64,000 nt of DNA, taken from NCBI GenBank assembly GCA_947000775.1, contig CAMQGK010000466.1:992001-1056000 (forward strand), in the 5' to 3' direction. Position numbers and translations under genes: made by a program. The stretch is from Pterois miles. Its lineage: Eukaryota > Chordata > Actinopteri > Perciformes > Scorpaenidae. Within the stretch, counting starts at the first letter, position 1. The number at the start of each line of letters is the position of its first letter. Positions 61,903-64,000 of this stretch are shown here, in pieces. The notes under the pieces were generated by a model, which worked only from the letters and a program-made list of their open reading frames with translations, ran no database searches and was not told the DNA's origin.

Positions 61903-63301
61903 TAGGGATGTTAATAATTAAACGTTCAATCGATAACCAACATTAAGCATTTTAATAAATGGTTCGAAGAAATATTAATAATTAATTTAAAAGCTGAGAA
62001 AACCGTGCAGGAGCGACTCGTCACTTTAAGGAGAAGAGCTGGTCCACCTTAACAGAGAGGTGCAGATACAGGAAGTTGGCTTCAAGCTGAGGAGTTGTAG
62101 CTTGTAGCCTCGTAGCATTTATTAACCGATTAAAAAAATTGTACACACAAAGTCTGCTACAGCTACGTTCACAGCTACACAACACCACCAACAAACCCAC
62201 ACTCACCGCCACCACACACACTGTTGGAAACCACTGAAGTTAAGCTACAGTGGACATGAAGCAACCAGCAATGCTAGCAGCTGCTAACTTAGGGCAAACA
62301 CACTCTATTTGTCAGACAATCACTATCGTTAAACCTGCTAAACTAAACCAAATATGCGATGGAGGTGGTGACAGACTTATACTGGGGCGGTGGCTGACAT
62401 GTCCGCGACACTGCACACAGCACTGTGGCTACTAACGCTCCTGGACGGTGAACTGGGGACAGTGAACGCAGCACCATGGCTGCTCACACTCCTCGACGGT
62501 GAACTGGGGACAGTGAACGCCGCACCATAGCTGCTAACACTCCTCGACGGTGAACTGGGGACAGTGAAGGCAGCACCGTGGCTGCTACAGTAACTCTCCT
62601 GACGGTGAACTGGGGACAGTGAAGGCAGCACCGTGGCTGCTACAGAAACTCTCCTAACGGTGAACAGGGGACAGTGAACGCAGCACCGTGGCTACTACAG
62701 TAACTCTCCTGACAGTGAACTGGGGACAGTGAACGCAGCACCGTGGCTGCTACAGTAACTCTCCTGACAGTGAACTGGGGACAGTGAAGGCAGCGCCGTG
62801 GCTGCTACAGCTACTCTCCTGACGGTGAACTGGGGACAGTGAAGGCAGCGCCGTGGCTCCTGCAGTTACTCTCCTGACGGTGAACTGGGGACAGTGAACG
62901 CAGCACCGTGGCTGCTACAGTAACTCTCCTGACCGTGAACTGGGGACAGTGAACGCAGCACCGTGGCTGCTACAGTAACTCTCCTGACGGTGAACTGGGG
63001 ACAGTGAAGGCAGCACTGTGGCTGCTACAGTTACTCTCCTGACCGTGAACTGGGGACAGTGAACGCAGCACCGTGGCTGCTACAGTAACTCTCCTGACGG
63101 TGAACTGGGGACAGTGAAGGCAGCACTGTGGCTGCTACAGTAACTCTCCTGATGGTGAACTGTTGACTCAGTTATTGTGCTCATATACTGCAGCTGGCGC
63201 ATCGCTGCACGCGAGGCACAAATCTTGTCATTTAACGGTTAATAATCGATTAACGAGGGTCCATTATCAGTTAAGAAATTATTTCTAAATTAACAGCCCT
63301 A
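61903..63301. mobile_element. TAGGGATGTTAAT-ended element carrying a minisatellite
   Basis: The left end is TAGGGATGTTAATAATTAAA; the right end read in reverse is TAGGGCTGTTAATTTAGAAA. The left arm includes GACATTAAGC-like text (here CAACATTAAGCATTTTAA) and GTACACAC blocks shared with 39508-40030 and 56900-57190. The centre is a tandem array (62419-63165), and the right arm has TTAACGGTTAATAATCGATT. No transposase frame; hAT-like by ends, but no target duplication is visible. Confidence 0.7.
62419..63165 (+). repeat. minisatellite, 51- then 55-base units, about 13 copies
   Basis: The unit core is GGTGAACTGGGGACAGTGAA, with GCAGCACCGTGGCTGCTA following. The first three spacings are 51-56 bases; most later ones are 55, the difference being an ACAG insertion near TACAGTAACTC. 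Copies vary at a few sites (AACGC versus AAGGC, ACGG versus ACCG or ACAG). The array ends in a partial unit at GATGGTGAACTGTTGAC. Confidence 0.95.
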
Positions 63302-63974
63302 AATACAAGTCACCACTGATGATGAACATGCAGGCCGGGAGAGACCGACTGAGCCACTGTCACTGTTACAAGTAAAAGTCCTGAATTCAAAATCTTACTG
63401 AAGTAATAGTATGCAAGTGTATAATCAAGAAAATATTCTTAAAGTATAAAAACAAAAGTACTCACTATCCAGCCAAATGGGCACTGTAGTTTAGCATTTT
63501 AGTATACAAAGCATTGTTATATTATTATATATATACTGTATTATAATATAACAAAAGTATGTCATATACTCCTTTTACATAAATGTGGTGAAGTACAAAA
63601 TTTGGTAGAAAATAGCAAAATTGTACTTGTTAAAGTACTTCAGTAAATGTACCTTCCACCACCGATTAATACCCTACTGTACCAAAAAAGGGGGGGGGGG
63701 GGCAACCAGATAACATGCTGGTGTGACCAACTGAGAAAGTTGGTATGCACCACAGCTACCAGTGGAAAAGTTAGTCTAGAAACGGTTGAACAGAGGTTGA
63801 CCCCATATACATTATCGATATCATAGATTGGATATTGGGTGACAGGAGACAGAGAATCAGGAGACGATCACTGTCTCTGTCTGTCTGTCTGTACTTCCTC
63901 TGCTCCTCCCGACCATCTGTCATTCTCTCCCATTGACATTCAGGTGAGAACTGCCTTGTCTGCAGACGGCATAT
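63302..63974. other. non-coding sequence, no gene seen
   Basis: AT-rich, with a G12 run near 63691-63702 and a short (CTGT)n at about 63877-63890. No gene. Confidence 0.45.
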
Positions 63975-64000
63975 CTGTGTGTGTGTGTGTGTGTGTGTGT
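63975..64000. repeat. (GT)n microsatellite, cut by the window end
   Basis: GT repeat running off the right edge; its true length is unknown. Confidence 0.95.

Noticed and set aside
62377..62631. A repeating open frame with an AAFTVPSSPSRSVSS-type peptide unit
   Set aside because: It comes from the 51-base minisatellite units, a multiple of three. The frame breaks as soon as the 55-base units begin.
62419..63165. A CRISPR-like array
   Set aside because: The units are head-to-tail tandem copies with no unique spacers, in a vertebrate genome.

Overview
This is nuclear DNA from a ray-finned fish, most likely a percomorph teleost. Three things point there: a vertebrate plexin gene with canonical splice sites, about twenty long CA/TG microsatellites, and a dense layer of repeats of fish type (tRNA-derived SINEs, L2- and RTE-type LINE tails, many short non-autonomous terminal-inverted-repeat elements). 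Nothing bacterial, viral, CRISPR-like or operon-like is present.

The only gene I can support is on the minus strand. Positions 31869-30688 hold the first coding exon of a plexin-A1 orthologue (394 codons: signal peptide plus most of the sema domain). Positions 10925-10743 hold the next coding exon (61 codons, still sema). Both exons are phase 0 and splice cleanly across a 19.8-kb intron. The transcript continues past base 1; the rest of the sema domain, the PSI and IPT domains, the membrane segment and the cytoplasmic GAP domain are not in the window. Upstream of the start codon there are two good candidate splice acceptors (exon starting at 31968 or 32114), so a non-coding first exon should lie at higher coordinates, possibly inside the window but not identified. 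The 32 kb to the right is therefore probably the first intron and/or 5' flank.

Layout: 1-10742 is the intron after the second coding exon, with two copies of a TTAA-ended MITE, one containing two further nested elements. 10926-30687 is the 19.8-kb intron, with three V-SINE/Mermaid-type SINE fragments, an L2-like LINE piece inserted into an older repeat, an RTE-like tail, two MITE-like units and one AGGGCTGTCAA-ended element beside the exon. 32115-36980 is low in repeats and keeps several GC- and homeobox-site-rich blocks that look like candidate conserved regulatory DNA. 36989-38805 is a nest of repeats. 38993-39180 is an abnormal poly-G/poly-A/poly-C block that may be an assembly artefact. 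39500-50340 is repeat-rich. 50400-56800 is mostly unique sequence. 56800-63300 holds several inverted-repeat elements, including a hAT-type MITE with a visible 8-bp target duplication and an element that carries a 55-bp minisatellite.

I found no new multi-gene system. The most useful observations are the nested and composite transposons, several of which have an informative 'empty' copy elsewhere in the window, together with the plexin exon structure.
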